DNA of 64,000 bases from NCBI RefSeq assembly GCF_938030145.1, contig NZ_CALHGM010000007.1, positions 13,306-77,305 on the forward strand. The letters run 5' to 3'. The notes beneath the pieces were generated by a model. It did no database searches, had not been told where the DNA came from, and saw only the letters and a program-made list of their open reading frames with translations. The translations under genes were made by a program, and so were the position numbers. This document shows positions 8,276-17,176 of the stretch, in pieces. This DNA is from an uncultured Campylobacter sp. (lineage in GTDB: Bacteria; Campylobacterota; Campylobacteria; Campylobacterales; Campylobacteraceae). Positions within the stretch are counted from its first letter, which is position 1, and the number at the start of each line of letters is the position of its first letter.

Positions 8276-9387
8276 TTGTAAAATCCCAAAATTCTAGCAA
8301 AATCATTCAGTACCGTAAATATCATCAAAAGCGCCAAAATCCCCATGCCTACGTAGCTAGCACCCACGAATACCCGCTTTGGCACCGGGCGACGAAAGAT
8401 AAGCTCAAAGAGATTGAACGCGATGTGTCCGCCGTCGAGCGCGGGGATCGGAAAGAGGTTGATGAGCCCTAAATTTACCGATATGAGCGCCACGAGCGCG
8501 AGCAAGACCGCCGCGCCGTAATCGACCGCCTTTGAGGTGATGTCCGTAATGGCGACGATGCCGCCCATCTCCTTAGGCGAAACGACGCCGCTAGCGAGCT
8601 TTTCAAGACCTACCAAGATGAGCTTTGATGCCTCCACCGTCTGATCCCATGCGAAGCTAAGCGAGCTTGCGCCCTTGTGATACAGCGTCACGGTCGCGTT
8701 GTAATCGGGCGAAATGCCGATGAGCGGCACTCTGATGCTCTCGCGCCAGATGGTTTTTTTCTCGCCGAGCTTTGGCGTGAGCTGCAGGCTCAGTCGCTCG
8801 CCGCCGCGTAAAATTTCCAAGCTTAGAGGTGCTGCGGTTACTTGCTTTGAGATGTCGTCCCACTCGCGGATCTGTTTGCCATCGATCGATAAAATTTCAT
8901 CGTTTAGCATTAGCCCTGCGCTTGCCGCGGCGGAATTTGGCGAGATTTTGCCGACCTTCGGCGCTAGCTTTTCGACGCCGATGTAGCCCAGCGCTATGTA
9001 GATTAAAAACGCAAGCAGCAGGTTAAAAAACGGCCCCGCAAAAAGTATGATTATGCGCGCGATCGGGCCTTTGGAGTTGTAGCTGTCGGGGTCCGCGCTT
9101 GCTGCGGCGGGATCCAGATCCTCCTGCCCCTTAAGGCTCACGTAGCCCCCCAGAGGGATCGCGCTGATGGCGTACTGCGTAGCGCCGATACGCTTAGTAA
9201 AGACCTTTTCGCCGAAGCCCACGCTAAAGACGTTCACCCCCACGCCCAGCGCCTGCGCCGCCAAAAAATGCCCCAGCTCATGGAAAAAGATGAGGAAGCT
9301 GATCGCCAGCACCGTGACCATAAAATTTATCGAGTAAAAATAAAATCCGACCGCCAGGATCGCTAGCGTTAAAATTATGCTTTTCAA
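8272..9387 (-). CDS. rseP: Site-2 intramembrane zinc metalloprotease RseP
   Basis: A 371-residue membrane protease. The N-terminal membrane helix holds the zinc motif HELGH (36-40). A single PDZ domain (about residues 125-200, with LMLNDEILSIDGKQI) follows, and the C-terminal membrane part carries NLFPIPALDGGH, which supplies the third zinc ligand. It cleaves transmembrane segments of regulatory or leftover signal-peptide substrates within the inner membrane. One PDZ domain rather than two is normal for this lineage. It is upstream of and overlaps yggS. The upstream 600 bp are gene-free. Confidence 0.93.
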   Translation of the reverse strand: MKSIILTLAILAVGFYFYSINFMVTVLAISFLIFFHELGHFLAAQALGVGVNVFSVGFGEKVFTKRIGATQYAISAIPLGGYVSLKGQEDLDPAAASADPDSYNSKGPIARIIILFAGPFFNLLLAFLIYIALGYIGVEKLAPKVGKISPNSAAASAGLMLNDEILSIDGKQIREWDDISKQVTAAPLSLEILRGGERLSLQLTPKLGEKKTIWRESIRVPLIGISPDYNATVTLYHKGASSLSFAWDQTVEASKLILVGLEKLASGVVSPKEMGGIVAITDITSKAVDYGAAVLLALVALISVNLGLINLFPIPALDGGHIAFNLFELIFRRPVPKRVFVGASYVGMGILALLMIFTVLNDFARILGFYK

Positions 9388-9993
9388 ATTTCAGACCTTT
9401 GTAAAAAATGGGCTAAGCTTACTATGATTTTGCAAATTTTAAGCTTAGATCGCCGTTTAAAGCCTTAGTTCGCTTTTTAAACTTGGCTAGCTTTTTGAGC
9501 TTAGCCCGCCGTCGTTTCGGGCTGTAAATTTAACTAAATTAGGGTGTGCGGTGGATGGAAGGCGTGAGGAATTTAAAATTTAAAAGCGAAATTTTACCGC
9601 GAAATTTTGCGGAGCGGATTATAAAATTTCGCCGCACGATGCTTTGTAGTGTGAATTGCCGCTATGCTTTGAAATTTCATTATGTCTTGACAAGTCGTCA
9701 TACTCTAAAATTTTGTCGCGCTTTGAAATTCCATTATATTTTAAAATACTGTCGCGTCGCCCTGAAATTTTGCGCGGCGGTTTAGACAGAATTCTGCGCC
9801 GTGAAATTTCACGCGGCGGAATTTTATCTTTTAAATTTTATAGGTTTGTACATCGCTGTGCGCATACAGACTAAGCATCTATAGAATTTTGTCTAGTAAA
9901 ATTTGAACGTGAAATTTCAAAATTTAATGTCACCGTTATAGGTAAAATTTTACGCTGAAATTTTATCGCTAAAACCCCACTTAAGTGCGAGTT
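9388..9993. other. Gene-free region with degenerate 54-bp repeat
   Basis: No credible gene. The stretch is a patchwork of GAAATTT/AAATTTC words between GC-rich blocks. A segment beginning GCTTTGAAATT at 9666 recurs at 9720 (period 54 bp), which makes a plus-strand frame (9546-9785) look like a repeat protein; I treat that frame as an artefact of the repeat. Confidence 0.55.
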
Positions 9994-10155
9994 CTAGCAT
10001 CTTGTGATGAAGCTCTGTAGTCCGTTATCCATTGTTTTTACAGCAAAGAGACAATCGCATTTGGAAATTTTATCTCTAATATCCTTTTGAGCTTTGTCGA
10101 GATCATGCTTTCTTGCATTTTCTTCGCCGATTTTTTCTTTAACTACGAAAGCCAT
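9994..10155 (-). CDS. Possible small protein (53 residues) after pgsA
   Basis: An ATG at 10155, 14 bp after the pgsA stop, opens a 53-codon frame ending in TAG at 9994-9996. The product is rich in Lys, Asp and Glu with a CDC pair near the middle (KISKCDCLFAV) and a final Cys. Codon use looks like coding sequence rather than the surrounding AAATTT repeats. There is no clear Shine-Dalgarno site, but translation could be coupled to pgsA. It could also be a remnant of a longer gene. I do not recognise it. Confidence 0.35.
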   Translation of the reverse strand: MAFVVKEKIGEENARKHDLDKAQKDIRDKISKCDCLFAVKTMDNGLQSFITRC

Positions 10156-10169
10156 ATATAGCCGAAATT

Positions 10170-10724
10170 CTAACTCTTTTTCGTAGCCTTAGCATACGCT
10201 GCGACGTATTCAAAGCCCGAATATAGCGTCAGCGCAACCGCGATCCAGAGTAGGGCGTTTGCATAGGGCCACTGCATCGTTAGCCAGCCGATAGCGATCA
10301 TCTGAAAGACTGTCTTTACCTTGCCAGCCATCGACGCGGCGACCTCTACGCCGTCGCCCGCCATCGCCACGCGAAGACCAGTGATGAAAAACTCGCGGAT
10401 TAGGATCAGATAGATCGCCCACGGGCTAGCGCGCCCGATAAACATAAGCCCTAAAAAGCCCGCAAGCGTCAGCATCTTATCAGCGAGCGGATCGATGATG
10501 GCGCCTAGCTTGGTCTTCTGGTTCCAAGAGCGCGCGATGTATCCGTCGAAAAAGTCCGTGACGGAGGCGATTACGAAGACTAGCGCGGCGAAATAATCGA
10601 TCCAGCTTACGTGCACCGAGCCTACCATGTCGCCGTTTGCATGGCCTGCTAGTAAGATCAGCCAGAAAAACAGCGGCGCCAGCGCAACGCGAAAGCTCGC
10701 TAAAATATTGGGTAAATTTAGCAT
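10170..10724 (-). CDS. pgsA: CDP-diacylglycerol--glycerol-3-phosphate 3-phosphatidyltransferase
   Basis: A 184-residue integral membrane enzyme with the full CDP-alcohol phosphotransferase motif: D57, D60-G-x2-A-R (60-65), G74, D78 and D82. It condenses CDP-diacylglycerol with glycerol-3-phosphate, the committed step to phosphatidylglycerol and cardiolipin, in the inner membrane. Membrane helices alternate along the chain as expected. Its start overlaps the upstream SDR gene stop by 1 bp, so it is the last recognised enzyme of the pyrD-M16-dapA-fabL-pgsA operon. Confidence 0.93.
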   Translation of the reverse strand: MLNLPNILASFRVALAPLFFWLILLAGHANGDMVGSVHVSWIDYFAALVFVIASVTDFFDGYIARSWNQKTKLGAIIDPLADKMLTLAGFLGLMFIGRASPWAIYLILIREFFITGLRVAMAGDGVEVAASMAGKVKTVFQMIAIGWLTMQWPYANALLWIAVALTLYSGFEYVAAYAKATKKS

Positions 10725-11503
10725 TATTTAAAGGTCGTTCCGCCGTCGACTATGAAGGTGTGCCCCGTCACCCAGCTAGCCTTGCTCGAACATAGAAATA
10801 AACATGCTCCCGCCAGATCCTCCGGCTGTCCCATGCGTCCTAGCGGGCTAAGTTCGGCGGTTTTGTCGCGTACCTCTTCGTAGTTGGTGAAAGCTCGTAG
10901 CGCGTCCGTTTCGATCGGTCCGCCGCTAACGACGTTTACGCGGATGTTTTTTTCGCCGAGCTCGGTCGCGGCGTAGCGCGCCATCGCCTCAACTGCGGCT
11001 TTCGCCGTGCCGTGACCCGCGTAGTTTTCGATATAGACTAAATTTCCCGTGGAGCTAAGCGAGATGATCGAGCCGCCGCCTACCGCTTCCATGCGTTTTG
11101 CGGCTTCTTGTGCGCCCACGACGAAGGCATTTACCGTCGCGGTAAAGATATTGTTGATGCCGCGCGGCTTTAGCCTCATAAATTTAGTGTATCCGCCCGC
11201 GACCGCGCGACCCGAGATGATGGCGTTTGAGATGAAAAAATCCACTCGCGCAAAATCCTCGTCGATCTTGACAAAGAGCTCCTTGTAGGTCTCTGGCTCT
11301 AAGATATTGAGCGCATAAGCGCGCGCCTTGATGCCGTAAGCCTTCTCAAGCTCGGCTGCTTGTGAAGTCGCTAGCTCCTCGTTGGAATTATACGTAAAAG
11401 CGATATTTGCCCCCGCAGCTGCGAATTCCAAAACTATCGCCCTGCCTATGCCTCTAGTGCCGCCGCTGATAACTAGCGTTTTTCCTTTAAATTCGTTCGT
11501 CAA
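10724..11503 (-). CDS. fabL: SDR-family enoyl-ACP reductase, FabL-like
   Basis: A 259-residue Rossmann SDR with the N-terminal NAD(P) motif GGTRGIG (14-20). The active site shows Tyr161 and Lys168 separated by six residues (Y-x6-K) in ENYAGHGTAKAAVEAM. This is the spacing of enoyl-ACP reductases (FabI/FabL), not the Y-x3-K of ordinary SDRs. The C-terminal VTGHTFIVDGG is standard. It probably reduces the enoyl-ACP double bond in fatty acid elongation, using NADPH if truly FabL-like. Its ATG abuts the dapA stop. Older annotation of the equivalent campylobacter gene simply says oxidoreductase. The FabL call is inference from the spacing. Confidence 0.75.
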   Translation of the reverse strand: MTNEFKGKTLVISGGTRGIGRAIVLEFAAAGANIAFTYNSNEELATSQAAELEKAYGIKARAYALNILEPETYKELFVKIDEDFARVDFFISNAIISGRAVAGGYTKFMRLKPRGINNIFTATVNAFVVGAQEAAKRMEAVGGGSIISLSSTGNLVYIENYAGHGTAKAAVEAMARYAATELGEKNIRVNVVSGGPIETDALRAFTNYEEVRDKTAELSPLGRMGQPEDLAGACLFLCSSKASWVTGHTFIVDGGTTFK

Positions 11504-12400
11504 TTAAAATCCTTTGATAGTGTATTGTTTCATTACGTTTTCTATTTTTTTGAGGTTTTCCGCGCTCGGCTCGCAAAGCGGCAAGCGGTACTCTAAGCTC
11601 GGCGCGAGGCCCGCGATATACATCGCCGCTTTGATCGGGATCGGATTGCTCTCGCAGAATAAAATTTTATTGATCGCGTAGAGATCGTCGTTGATCTGCT
11701 TGGCTTTTAAAAACTCATTTTGCAGCGCAAATTTCGTTAGCTTCGCCGTGTAATCGGGCAGTAAATTTGCCGTAACGGAGATCACGCCCTTGCCGCCGTT
11801 GCTTAGGATCGGATAGTTGATTGCATCCTCGCCGCTAAGCACGCTAAGGCGCGGCTCGTGCGCGAGTAGATCTACGCATTTATCGATGCTGCCGCTTGCT
11901 TCTTTGACGCCGTAGATGTTTTCGCAGTCGTTAAAAAGCTTGATGATCGTATCTGCGGCTATGTCGCAGCCGGTGCGACCGGGGACATTGTAGAGCAACA
12001 CCGGCAGATCTACCGAGCTCGCGATCGCCTTGTAGTGCAGATAGAGTCCTTTTTGGGTGGGTTTGTTGTAGTAGGGCGCTACAGATAAAATTCCGTCCGC
12101 GCCGTGAGCCTGCGCAAACTGCGCTAGCCCGATCGCTTCGTGAGTTGCATTACTGCCCGCGCCCGCTAGTACCTTGACGTCCGTGCCCTTACACGCATCT
12201 ACGGCGATTTCGATACAGACGCGGTGCTCGTCGTGCGTCAGCGTCGCGCTCTCGCCCGTGGTGCCTACGGGTATGACCGCGCTTATGCCGTTTGCGATCT
12301 GTCTTTTGATGAGCTTAGCGTAGGTCTGCTCGTCCAGTTTGCCCTCTTTAAAAGGCGTGATCAGCGCCGTCATAGAGCCGATTATGACATTTTTATTCAT
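11504..12400 (-). CDS. dapA: 4-hydroxy-tetrahydrodipicolinate synthase
   Basis: A 298-residue TIM-barrel aldolase. Signatures are the VIPVGTTGESATL pyruvate-site loop, the LLYNVPGRTG tyrosine motif and the Schiff-base lysine in YGVKEASGS. It condenses pyruvate with aspartate semialdehyde, the first step specific to lysine and diaminopimelate synthesis, in the cytoplasm. Its start overlaps the M16 peptidase stop by 8 bp. Length and all motifs are normal. Confidence 0.96.
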   Translation of the reverse strand: MNKNVIIGSMTALITPFKEGKLDEQTYAKLIKRQIANGISAVIPVGTTGESATLTHDEHRVCIEIAVDACKGTDVKVLAGAGSNATHEAIGLAQFAQAHGADGILSVAPYYNKPTQKGLYLHYKAIASSVDLPVLLYNVPGRTGCDIAADTIIKLFNDCENIYGVKEASGSIDKCVDLLAHEPRLSVLSGEDAINYPILSNGGKGVISVTANLLPDYTAKLTKFALQNEFLKAKQINDDLYAINKILFCESNPIPIKAAMYIAGLAPSLEYRLPLCEPSAENLKKIENVMKQYTIKGF

Positions 12401-13646
12401 CGTTTTCCTTTCGTAAGATAATGCTCGTGGAGCTTTTAAGGCTTAGATAGGTTTTCATCGCTTTTTTAACCGCGCTTTTATCGAGACTTTTGATCTCGCA
12501 CTCCAGCCTAAATAGCGCGTCCAGATCGCCGCGGACGATGTAGCTGCCATACATCTGAGCTACCTTGCTGGCGCTGTCGAGGGAGTAGATCAGATCGCCG
12601 CTTAGGGTGTTTTTGATCTTTAACATATCATCGTCGCTTATTTTAGCTTTTTTGGCTTTTTCGATCAGCGCTAGAATTTCATCTCTCAGCGCCTCGCCGC
12701 TTACGCCCTGGTTGCAAACGGCAAAGACTATAAATAAATTCTCATCCTTGGCGCTCATATCGTAGATGTTGATCTGATTGGCGAGCTTTTTCTCATCGAC
12801 CAGCACGCGCTGTAAAAGCGAGCTCTTGCCGCCGCTAAGATATATATCCATCGCTTTAATCGCCGCGGCGTCAGGATGGTTAAACGGCGGAATTTTAAAG
12901 GCGACCGCTACGATTTGCGCCTCACTGTTTTTATAAATAACGCTAAGCTTCTCGCCGTCTTGCGCGGGCTCGGTGCAGTGAAGGCACGGAATTTCGCCCT
13001 TGTTTTTTACGGGCGCGAAGTATTTTTTAGCCGCATCAAACGCCGCCTTTTCGCCGATGTCGCCGGTGATCAGCAGTACGGCGTTTTGCGGCTGATAAAA
13101 TTTAGCGTGAAATTCCTTGATATCTTTGATGCTCCAGTTTTCGATATCCTTGCGAAAGCCGATCGGCGTCCAGTGATACGGGTGGTACAAAAACGCGGCG
13201 TTGTAGAGCCTGAAAAATAGGTATCCGAACGGATCGTTATCGGTGCGCCACAGTCGCTCCTCGAGCACGACCTTACGCTCGGGCTGAAATTCTTTGTCTT
13301 TGAGGCTTAAGTTTTGCATAATGTCGGCGTAAAGATCCAAGCAGACCTCTAAATTTGAGCTCGCGCACTTGATGAAGTAGTGCGTGTAATCAAAGCCCGT
13401 GCTTGCGTTGTTCACGCCGCCGAATCCCTTTACGATCGCGTCGAACTCGCCCGCCTTGCGATTTTTCGTGGATTTAAAATTTAGATGCTCCAGCATGTGC
13501 GCAATGCCGCTTTTGCCCATCGTCTCGTCGCGCGAGCCGACGTTGTAAAACACGTCCACGCTTATGACGCCGCTGCCTTTATTCATCGGGATGTGATAAA
13601 TTTGAAGCCCGTTTTGTAGCGTGATTTTCTTAAATTTTGGAAACAT
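12393..13646 (-). CDS. M16 family zinc peptidase (processing-peptidase-like)
   Basis: A 417-residue protein with the inverted zinc motif HMLEH (H50-x2-E53-H54) and the downstream glutamate region expected for M16A/B peptidases (RKVVLEERLWR). A second, catalytically silent M16 half follows. No signal peptide is obvious, so it is probably cytoplasmic. Substrate unknown. It overlaps pyrD by 1 bp and dapA by 8 bp. The same pyrD-M16-dapA order occurs in C. jejuni, which argues for a conserved operon rather than a direct functional link. Confidence 0.88.
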   Translation of the reverse strand: MFPKFKKITLQNGLQIYHIPMNKGSGVISVDVFYNVGSRDETMGKSGIAHMLEHLNFKSTKNRKAGEFDAIVKGFGGVNNASTGFDYTHYFIKCASSNLEVCLDLYADIMQNLSLKDKEFQPERKVVLEERLWRTDNDPFGYLFFRLYNAAFLYHPYHWTPIGFRKDIENWSIKDIKEFHAKFYQPQNAVLLITGDIGEKAAFDAAKKYFAPVKNKGEIPCLHCTEPAQDGEKLSVIYKNSEAQIVAVAFKIPPFNHPDAAAIKAMDIYLSGGKSSLLQRVLVDEKKLANQINIYDMSAKDENLFIVFAVCNQGVSGEALRDEILALIEKAKKAKISDDDMLKIKNTLSGDLIYSLDSASKVAQMYGSYIVRGDLDALFRLECEIKSLDKSAVKKAMKTYLSLKSSTSIILRKENDE

Positions 13647-15670
13647 TAATCTTTTTTCGCCTTTCGTTTTTTACTTGAGTTTTGCTCCGCGTCTTGGGCG
13701 CCGCTCGCTTCTTTGGCCTCTTTGGCCTCGGCATTTTTAGTTTTTGCGCCGCTTTGTTTTGCGTTTTTGGCTTTTAAGCTTTTGCTTTCCGCGCTATTTT
13801 TTGGCGCGGCTTTAGTTTTAGAATTTTTGCTTTCTATGTCGTTTTTTGACGCGGCTTTGATCGCGGTTTTATTTTTAGATGCGGTTTTTGTTTTGGCGGT
13901 TTTGCTTGCCGCGACACTTTGTTTTATGTCTTTAGTCTCTAAATTCTCGCTTTTTGCGCCGCTTTGCGAGAGATTTTTAGCTGCAGCGTCCTTCTTTTGC
14001 GAGACGTTATCCTGCGCGGCGTCATTATCCTGCGGAGTATCCTTCTGCACGGCGTCTTTTTGCGTAGCGTCCTTTGAGATTTTACCGCGCCTGGAACCTG
14101 CGCCGCTTTTTGAAATTTGACTTCGCTTTTGATTCGCATCGCTTTTGGAAGCCCTTTTTGAAATTTTATCCTGCTTCTCATCGACGCTGCTTTGCCTTGT
14201 GCTTTTAGCCTCTAAATTTTCGCTTTTTGCGCTGCTTCGTTTTGTATTTTTAACCTCGGAAATTTTGTTCTCCGCGCTACTTTGCTCGGCTGAGCTTTGA
14301 TCCGTCGCGGTATCTGCGCTTACCAAGGCGTTTAAATTTGCCGAAGCGCTAGAATTTTCGTCTGATTCAGAGATTGAGTTTGTTTGAGCGCTCAGAATTT
14401 CATCTGTTTTAGCGGCGGGAATTTTATCGGCTTGGGCACTCGATATTTCGCTTTTGCTGTCGTTTGAAATTTCGTCCGCATCCTTGCTCTCGGGCGCGTT
14501 TGAAATTTCATCCGTTTTAGTTTCCGCCTCTTTGTCTTCGCAAGCGCGCAAATCCGCGCCGTTGTCGCGATTTTCGGCCTGATCGCCTCTCGCGCCGTAT
14601 CCTTCGCCCGCGCGATCTTTTAAATTTACCCCGACCGCCTCGCTTATGTTATTGAAGCCGTCTGCGCGCAGAAGCTCCGCGAGTCCCTCGTTGATCGATT
14701 TTGCGACGAACGGACCCTTGAAGATAAAGGCGGTAAAAATTTGAACCAGGCTCGCGCCCGATTTGATGCGCTCGTAGGCCTCCTGCGCGCTGTCTATGCC
14801 GCCGCAGCTGATTAGGACCGTGCGGCCGAAGAGCTCGCGAGCGACCTGTGCGAAAAGCTCGCGCGATTTTTCGGTGATCAGTCTGCCGCTTAGGCCGCCG
14901 AAGTCCCTAGCGTTGGGACTTAGCGAATAATCAACGCTCGTGTTGTTTATGATGATGCCGCTTGCGCCGCTTTGCACCGCGCACTCGCACAGCGCGATCG
15001 CCTGATCCGCGCTCATATCGGGCGCCAGCTTTAAGACGAGCGGCCTGTTCGTGATCTTTTTCATCGCCCCGATCAGCTCGCTTATGAAGCTGTTTTCTTG
15101 CAAAGCGCGCAGATTCGGGGTGTTCGGCGAGCTTACGTTGATGATGAAAAAATCGCACAGCCCGTTAAATTTACGACCTAAGGCTTCATAATCGCTCAGC
15201 GCATCCTCGTTCGGAGTGGCCTTATTTTTGCCGATATTTGCGGCGATCGGGATTACAAAAGGATAAATTTTTCGCACGCGATGCTCGATAATATCGGCGC
15301 CTTCGTTGTTAAAGCCCATTGCGTTTTGGATGCTCTGCTCGCTAACGAGGCGAAAAAGTCGCGGCTTTTCGTTGCCGCTTTGAGGACGCGGCGTAAAGGT
15401 GCCAAAATCGATGTGTCCGAAGCCGAGAGCGGCCAGCGGTGCGATCATCGTGGCGTTTTTGTCGAAGCCGCCCGCGATACCTACGGGGTTATCGAAACTT
15501 AGATTCCATATATTTTGAGTTAAAATTTCATCTTTATAAACGCCGAATTTTGCCAAAGCCTCAAGCCCGCCCGGGGTCGCATAGAGCGCGCGAAGTCCGA
15601 ATTCTGCGATCTTGTGAGCGGTTTCTGGATCGAATCGAAAAAAGATTTTTTTCAAGGTATCATAATTCAT
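13646..15670 (-). CDS. pyrD: Dihydroorotate dehydrogenase (quinone) with long low-complexity C-terminal tail
   Basis: Residues 1-350 are a complete class 2 dihydroorotate dehydrogenase, with an N-terminal membrane-associating helix, the FMN site and the catalytic serine region INVSSPNTP (about 178-185). It oxidises dihydroorotate to orotate in pyrimidine synthesis and passes electrons to menaquinone. Residues 351-674 are an added tail made almost wholly of Lys, Ser, Ala, Asp, Glu, Asn and Gln. It contains degenerate internal repeats such as AKSENLEAK and AKSENLETK. Class 2 enzymes normally stop near 350. The tail stays open for about 970 bp without a stop, so it is probably translated, perhaps as a disordered extension. 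First gene of its operon. Confidence 0.92.
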   Translation of the reverse strand: MNYDTLKKIFFRFDPETAHKIAEFGLRALYATPGGLEALAKFGVYKDEILTQNIWNLSFDNPVGIAGGFDKNATMIAPLAALGFGHIDFGTFTPRPQSGNEKPRLFRLVSEQSIQNAMGFNNEGADIIEHRVRKIYPFVIPIAANIGKNKATPNEDALSDYEALGRKFNGLCDFFIINVSSPNTPNLRALQENSFISELIGAMKKITNRPLVLKLAPDMSADQAIALCECAVQSGASGIIINNTSVDYSLSPNARDFGGLSGRLITEKSRELFAQVARELFGRTVLISCGGIDSAQEAYERIKSGASLVQIFTAFIFKGPFVAKSINEGLAELLRADGFNNISEAVGVNLKDRAGEGYGARGDQAENRDNGADLRACEDKEAETKTDEISNAPESKDADEISNDSKSEISSAQADKIPAAKTDEILSAQTNSISESDENSSASANLNALVSADTATDQSSAEQSSAENKISEVKNTKRSSAKSENLEAKSTRQSSVDEKQDKISKRASKSDANQKRSQISKSGAGSRRGKISKDATQKDAVQKDTPQDNDAAQDNVSQKKDAAAKNLSQSGAKSENLETKDIKQSVAASKTAKTKTASKNKTAIKAASKNDIESKNSKTKAAPKNSAESKSLKAKNAKQSGAKTKNAEAKEAKEASGAQDAEQNSSKKRKAKKD

Positions 15671-16021
15671 AATTTTTCCTCAAATTTTGCGTAATGGTAG
15701 CTAAAATTTAATTAAATATAGATAAGAATTTCGCGCTGAATTGCAATTCGCGGCGGTTAAATTTAGTTTTAGAATTACGCGAGAAATGCCGGTAAAATTT
15801 CTACGGCTTGCAATGAGCGGTTTAAATTTACGCAGAAGTCTAAAGATGCGCGGCGTAAATTTTATAAATTTAGCTCGCCCTGGTACGTGCCGAAACGCGC
15901 GGTGTCTGTGGCGCAGCTCGCACTACAGGAGTTGTACGCGACTTTATCCTGCGCCGATCTGCGCTCAATCCCGCTGAAGCTAAATTTTAAAATTTAAAGC
16001 GTTTGCTCGCGCTGTTTGAGT
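15671..16021. other. Gene-free stretch upstream of pyrD
   Basis: No gene seen. It must contain the pyrD promoter on its left side (minus strand), but I could not pick a convincing -10/-35 pair among the AAATTT words. Confidence 0.5.
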
Positions 16022-17176
16022 TTAGCGCGCCTCTTTGCCGCCGAAAGCAACGATCATCGTTCCCAGAGGAATGATCGCAACGCCCAAGATAATCGCTAGC
16101 GGGTTTAGCAAGGACAGCTTGGCAAGCAGGTAGATCGCCGCCACGAGCGCCGCGTAGGACAAAATTTTAAACGGAGAGAAAAACGCCCCCGCGAAATTGC
16201 TCCGAATCTCGCCTCTTTTGCGCTCATCATCCCAACCATCAATGCTGCCGTCCGCGCCGTCGAAATTATCATTCGATCCATCGCGCGCGGCGACACCTAG
16301 CTCACCGTTACCTGTGCTATCGCTACGATTGTTGCGATCTGCGCCGTCGCCCAGATCGCTGCTCGCTGCATTTTTCAAGTCGTCGCAACGCTCGCCTATG
16401 CCGCCTTGCGAACTATCGCTAGCTTCGTCGTTTATGCCGTCGTATGAGTCGCTGCAAGTCGCGCTGACATTCATATTAAATTTATCGGTGGCATGTCCTA
16501 AAGCGGTCGCGTCGCAAGCGGAGGTTTTGTCGTCGCTCTTCGTAGAATTTACGTCGCGCTCGCCAGCGGAAGCTCTGCCGTACTCGGCGTCTAAATTTGA
16601 GCTGCGAGTAAAATTTATATCAGCGGCGGAGTCTGCGACACGCTCGGCGGCGGTTTCGTCGTGCAGGGCGTAGTTGTCATTGTTTTCGATACGGGTCTCG
16701 CCGTTTGTGAAATTTACCGTGCCTTCGGAATTTTGAGTGTTTAAAATTTCGGCGCCTAAATTTAGATCGCTAAAGCTTTCTCTCTTTAAAATTTCGCCGT
16801 CGCAAATTTTGCTATATAAAATTTTATCGCCGCCGCCTATGCTGCCTTGGTTTTTGCCGCCGCAGCTTGCGGAATTTATATCGCAGGCGGAAGTTTCGCC
16901 GCTTATAAAACCGGCGGAATTTTTGGAGCTTTGCTGTAAAATTTCATCGTATTTGCCGGCCCTGAGTTCATCTTCTATTTTGTTGCGGTAAGCGCGAAAC
17001 GAAAAATATACCGCGCCGAATGCGCCCAAAAATCCGGCCTCCAAGCTGAGAAGCCAGGCAAGCGCCCGCACGCCGAAAGAGCCCGAGCCGAAAAATCCGC
17101 CGCCGCAAAGCGCTAGCCCAAGCAGGGCAAATGCCGCGTTTAGCGCGCAGTATATGAGCAAAAACCGCCTACTCAA
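16022..17176 (-). CDS. AtpI-like membrane protein split by a large low-complexity insert
   Basis: A 384-residue protein with two hydrophobic segments at the N-terminus (about 5-27 and 36-60) and two at the C-terminus (about 335-380). Between them lie about 240 polar residues, mainly Ser, Asp, Asn, Gly and Ala, with no recognisable fold. Without the insert it would be a compact four-helix protein of about 140 residues. It overlaps the AtpZ/AtpI gene by 4 bp and follows hemL, and I infer a membrane role related to that partner. The reading frame stays open through the insert, so it is not simply a broken gene. Confidence 0.65.
   Translation of the reverse strand: MSRRFLLIYCALNAAFALLGLALCGGGFFGSGSFGVRALAWLLSLEAGFLGAFGAVYFSFRAYRNKIEDELRAGKYDEILQQSSKNSAGFISGETSACDINSASCGGKNQGSIGGGDKILYSKICDGEILKRESFSDLNLGAEILNTQNSEGTVNFTNGETRIENNDNYALHDETAAERVADSAADINFTRSSNLDAEYGRASAGERDVNSTKSDDKTSACDATALGHATDKFNMNVSATCSDSYDGINDEASDSSQGGIGERCDDLKNAASSDLGDGADRNNRSDSTGNGELGVAARDGSNDNFDGADGSIDGWDDERKRGEIRSNFAGAFFSPFKILSYAALVAAIYLLAKLSLLNPLAIILGVAIIPLGTMIVAFGGKEAR

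Noticed and set aside
9546..9785. 79-residue repeat-like frame
   Set aside because: It arises from a degenerate 54-bp DNA repeat; no ribosome site and improbable composition.
13713..14120. 135-residue frame antisense to the pyrD tail, Leu/Phe/Ala-rich and membrane-like
   Set aside because: It is the complement of Lys/Ser/Ala-rich repeats in the PyrD tail, which is continuous with a real enzyme.
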